Positions 61,904 to 64,000 of a stretch of 64,000 nt of DNA are shown in pieces. The DNA comes from Prorocentrum cordatum (Eukaryota > Sar > Dinophyceae > Prorocentrales > Prorocentraceae): assembly GCA_963575745.1 (NCBI GenBank), contig CAUYUJ010007236.1, positions 335,001 to 399,000 of the forward strand, read 5' to 3'. The translations under genes were made by a program, and so were the position numbers. How positions within the stretch are numbered: position 1 is the first letter of the stretch; the number at the start of each line of letters is the position of its first letter. The notes below the pieces were generated by a model. It searched no databases. It saw nothing but the letters and a program-made list of their open reading frames with translations, and was not told the origin of the DNA.

Positions 61904-64000
61904 GGGATCTGGTCGACTACCATCGACCCACTGCCACTAAGGACGATCATGGAGGCCGGAACGGCCCATTCCCTGTGGTCCGTAACGTGCCTGAAAGAGG
62001 ACGCATCGTTGTCCAGGCAGGATCTCGTGAGGTAATTGTTATGTATCCTGACGCTCGTCACACGCTTTACATCGAATGTCTCCTCACACGGGAACTTGGC
62101 ATGGATAATATGGCCATGCAAACAGTCCTTACGTATGTGGCACACCTCGGTGCAGGGAAACCTGCCAAAGTCTTCGGCTACATCCCAGACTACAAGGGAA
62201 ACCTCAATCTTTCAGACGACAGCAAGTTTCAACCGCGCGTAAATCTTGCACTACAGTATCTCGTGCGAAATTATTTCCGAGTAGAACACGTAGTAGCAGT
62301 TAGATTGGCCAAAAGTGCGTCAAATCTACCTGCAGTAAAGTACGCCACCGGGTCTACGCTGATCCACTACGACAATGATGTCAGCCCAGCCTTCCACTAT
62401 TATGAGTGTGTGGGCACTGGCCTGCATTTTTTTCAAATCACTGGTAGCACTCATTCCAGACTTATCCAATGCTTGACCTCACCTGTTCCTTCCTTAGGAT
62501 TTCACGACGACCTGGCCAAGTATCAGCACTCGGGCACCACGTCTGGAGAACACGATTCGCCTGGATACAGGCCTGCACCAGATACCCCAGGTGCTTCATC
62601 GCCAAGTGAAGGCCGTCTGTCGACAATCTATGAAGATAACGAGGAACATAACATCGAAGCCATGATGCTGGAAGAGTGGTACGACGAGTTACGTATGGAC
62701 CTTCATCCCCCGACAACTACCGACGATTATCTCTACTGCGTCCCAACAACCATGCTGCCCGACCAATGTGTTTTGGTTTCAGCATCTGTGGACGAAGAAG
62801 ACATCGTATTGTCGGAAACGCTCGGAGACGAGCCTGAACCACAAGAGCCCTGTCTAGCCTCTCTATGCTCAACCACACCTGACGAGGGCTACTCTCTTGA
62901 CAGTGATGAATATGGTCCATATGTTGAGTTATGTTTTACATCAGAAATGTCAAAGGTAGTGTTGGATCAGACTCAACTTGCACAGCTCGACACTGATATG
63001 GTCGCAACGATGAGAGTATATGTATCCTCTGCTGCTAAACGTGCTGTGGTAGTCAAGGAAGACGACCTACTCACAAAAGCCGACATAGCAGCACACCCGA
63101 AAGAGGTGAGTGAAGCTTTGTACACTGAATTCAAGATCTCGCTTGATAACCGGTGCTTTGAGATGTACGATTTATCCAAAGCTTCCAACACCATGACATC
63201 CAGATATGTATATAAGTGGAAGTTTGTGAAGTCAGGTACCGAGAACGTTAAAACCATCCGTCTCAGACTTGTCCTTCGTGGATTTATGGACACTGAGGCT
63301 TTCGATGTGGAAACCTTCTCGGGAACCGCCCGAAGGCAGTCCCAGAGACTCCTGGCAAGTGAGGCGGCATGCCATCCAGAGTGGATCTTCGCATCCATGG
63401 ATATCGACAAAGCATTCCTCAAGGGTTTGACCTATGAGGAAGTTGCCCATGCCACCGGCGAGGAAACTCGCATGGTTTGCTTCGCTCTTCCACCGGGAAG
63501 TGCCCAGGTACTTCGTACATTGCCTGGCTGTTCATCTTATGACGAAAGCCGACACTGCCTCAGGTGCCTCAAGCCAGGAACGGGTACAAAGGACGCCCCA
63601 GGAGCGTTCTCTCTCAAGCTTCGTACGACCACACGAGCTATAGGCCTTACACCGACAAGCTATGATCCTGGATTTGAATTCAGCCAAGATTTGTTAACGG
63701 CAAAACATGTCGATGACATTAATATGACAGGCCTAGAGAAACATATAGACGACTATGTACAACGCGTCGGAGAGGTGTTTGGCAAATGCAAGCTTAACAA
63801 ACACTCATATACGAACTGCGCCGTTCGCTACACTAAGAATGACCAAGGGGATGTGATCATGGATCAGGACGAGTATATCAAACAATTACGTCCTATCACA
63901 CACCCAGAACTTACAGGAGCGGCGGCCGATGCCAGAGCCACCAAACTCATCACCGACATGTTCGTCAGCTTGCGAGGAGCCCTCGCCTATGCCCTTCTTA
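61904..64000 (+). CDS. Integrase C-terminus and reverse transcriptase (partial)
   Basis: One uninterrupted frame to the window end. GDLVDYHRPTATKDDHGGRN and YPDARHTLYIECLL end the integrase. A spacer follows, then copia reverse transcriptase: RYVYKWKFVKSG, IRLRLVLRGFMDTE, ASMDIDKAFLKGL (first catalytic Asp), VCFALPPGSAQVLRTLPGC, PGTGTKDAPGAFSLKL, AKHVDDINMTG (the YVDD box with His for Tyr), CKLNKHSYTNCAVRYTK and ELTGAAADARATKL. RNase H is beyond the window. At 2.1 kb without a break it is the best preserved part of the element. A GNRA hairpin lies within it at 63,458. Confidence 0.85.

Larger units (their letters stand above)
49837..63471 (+). repeat. GNRA-tetraloop hairpin family, 29 copies
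   Basis: Consensus GC-NN-G-[GNRA]-C-NN-GC-C with a 5-bp stem. Starts of copies with all five pairs: 49837, 49930, 50710 and 51718 (one T-G wobble each), 51259, 51571, 52186, 52261, 52477, 53186, 53768, 53849, 54984, 55548, 56160, 56670, 57285, 57818, 57907, 58350 (one wobble), 60322, 60832, 62152, 62820, 63458. Weaker copies: 55245 and 56751 (one mismatch), 57252 (loop GAAG), 59226 (4-bp stem). Stems seen: GCAGG, GCGGG, GCGAG, GCTCG, GCGCG, GCTGG, GCCTG, GCGTG, each with its complement. Loops seen: GAAA, GCAA, GTAA, GAGA, GGAA. Chance would give about one copy in this length. Confidence 0.9.
49440..64000 (+). mobile_element. Ty1/copia retrotransposon, incomplete at the window edge
   Basis: Gag, Tpt1-like domain, RING, protease, methyltransferase-like region, integrase and reverse transcriptase follow in copia order (integrase before RT), all on the plus strand. 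The left LTR cannot be delimited because the right end lies outside the window. The element is interrupted by a TAG (52,028), a TGA (56,425) and about ten frame changes, many in homopolymers, so it is either decayed or poorly base-called. It is more AT-rich than the preceding 20 kb. The left boundary is a guess. Confidence 0.85.

Overview
The window looks like dinoflagellate nuclear DNA. The main evidence is three remnants of the dinoflagellate spliced leader. All three share TTTGGCTCAAG and two share the 15-nt CCATTTTGGCTCAAG: a tandem double copy at 47,184-47,221, one inside the gag frame at 51,371-51,393, and a shorter one at 49,442-49,460. It is supported by very GC-rich, repeat-dominated DNA, a Ty1/copia element with a dinoflagellate-type pol, and a Helitron-like Pif1 helicase. 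I see no rRNA, tRNA, CRISPR array or bacterial operon. Naming a species from sequence alone would be a guess.

Layout. 1-1,122: minisatellites. 1,123-8,663: one Helitron-like replication protein/Pif1 helicase gene split over three frames, ending in seven Stc1-like zinc modules. 8,770-12,475: about 41 copies of a 90-bp satellite. 12,661-19,280: four units of a 1.2-1.9 kb higher-order repeat. 19,300-19,575: an inverted copy of the block at 375-850, so the first 19.5 kb is bracketed by an inverted repeat. 19,682-27,425: a duplicated 3.8-kb segment, each copy with the same frameshifted sulfotransferase-like gene, separated by a 100-N assembly gap. 27.7-43.7 kb: mostly non-coding, with several foldback elements, microsatellites, dispersed repeats, and two composite elements (37.88-38.73 and 41.74-42.75 kb) that share both ends but enclose unrelated satellite arrays. 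43.7-45.5 kb: a frameshifted gag-like gene. 45.5-49.2 kb: GC-rich DNA with the double spliced-leader relict. 49.4-64.0 kb: a Ty1/copia retrotransposon that runs off the window.

The copia element is the most unusual part. In order it encodes Gag with a CCHC knuckle, a Tpt1/KptA-like RNA 2'-phosphotransferase domain, a RING-H2 finger, a retropepsin, a dinoflagellate-type methyltransferase-like region, integrase and reverse transcriptase. It carries an in-frame TAG and TGA and about ten frameshifts. Across it I count 29 copies of a short hairpin, GC-NN-G-[GNRA]-C-NN-GC-C. The two inner stem pairs change in a compensatory way (eight pairings seen) and the tetraloop is GAAA, GCAA, GTAA, GAGA or GGAA. 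Most copies sit in one codon phase and encode a pentapeptide xGNxP, in which residues 1 and 4 are coupled because their codons are reverse complements. This implies a structured RNA signal or a mobile mini-hairpin, and it is my best candidate for an undescribed system.

Many frame breaks lie in short homopolymers (G4, C5, T6 and similar), so the reader should keep open whether the genes are decayed or the assembly is uncorrected there. Many listed starts are inferred, because no confident ATG precedes the conserved region.
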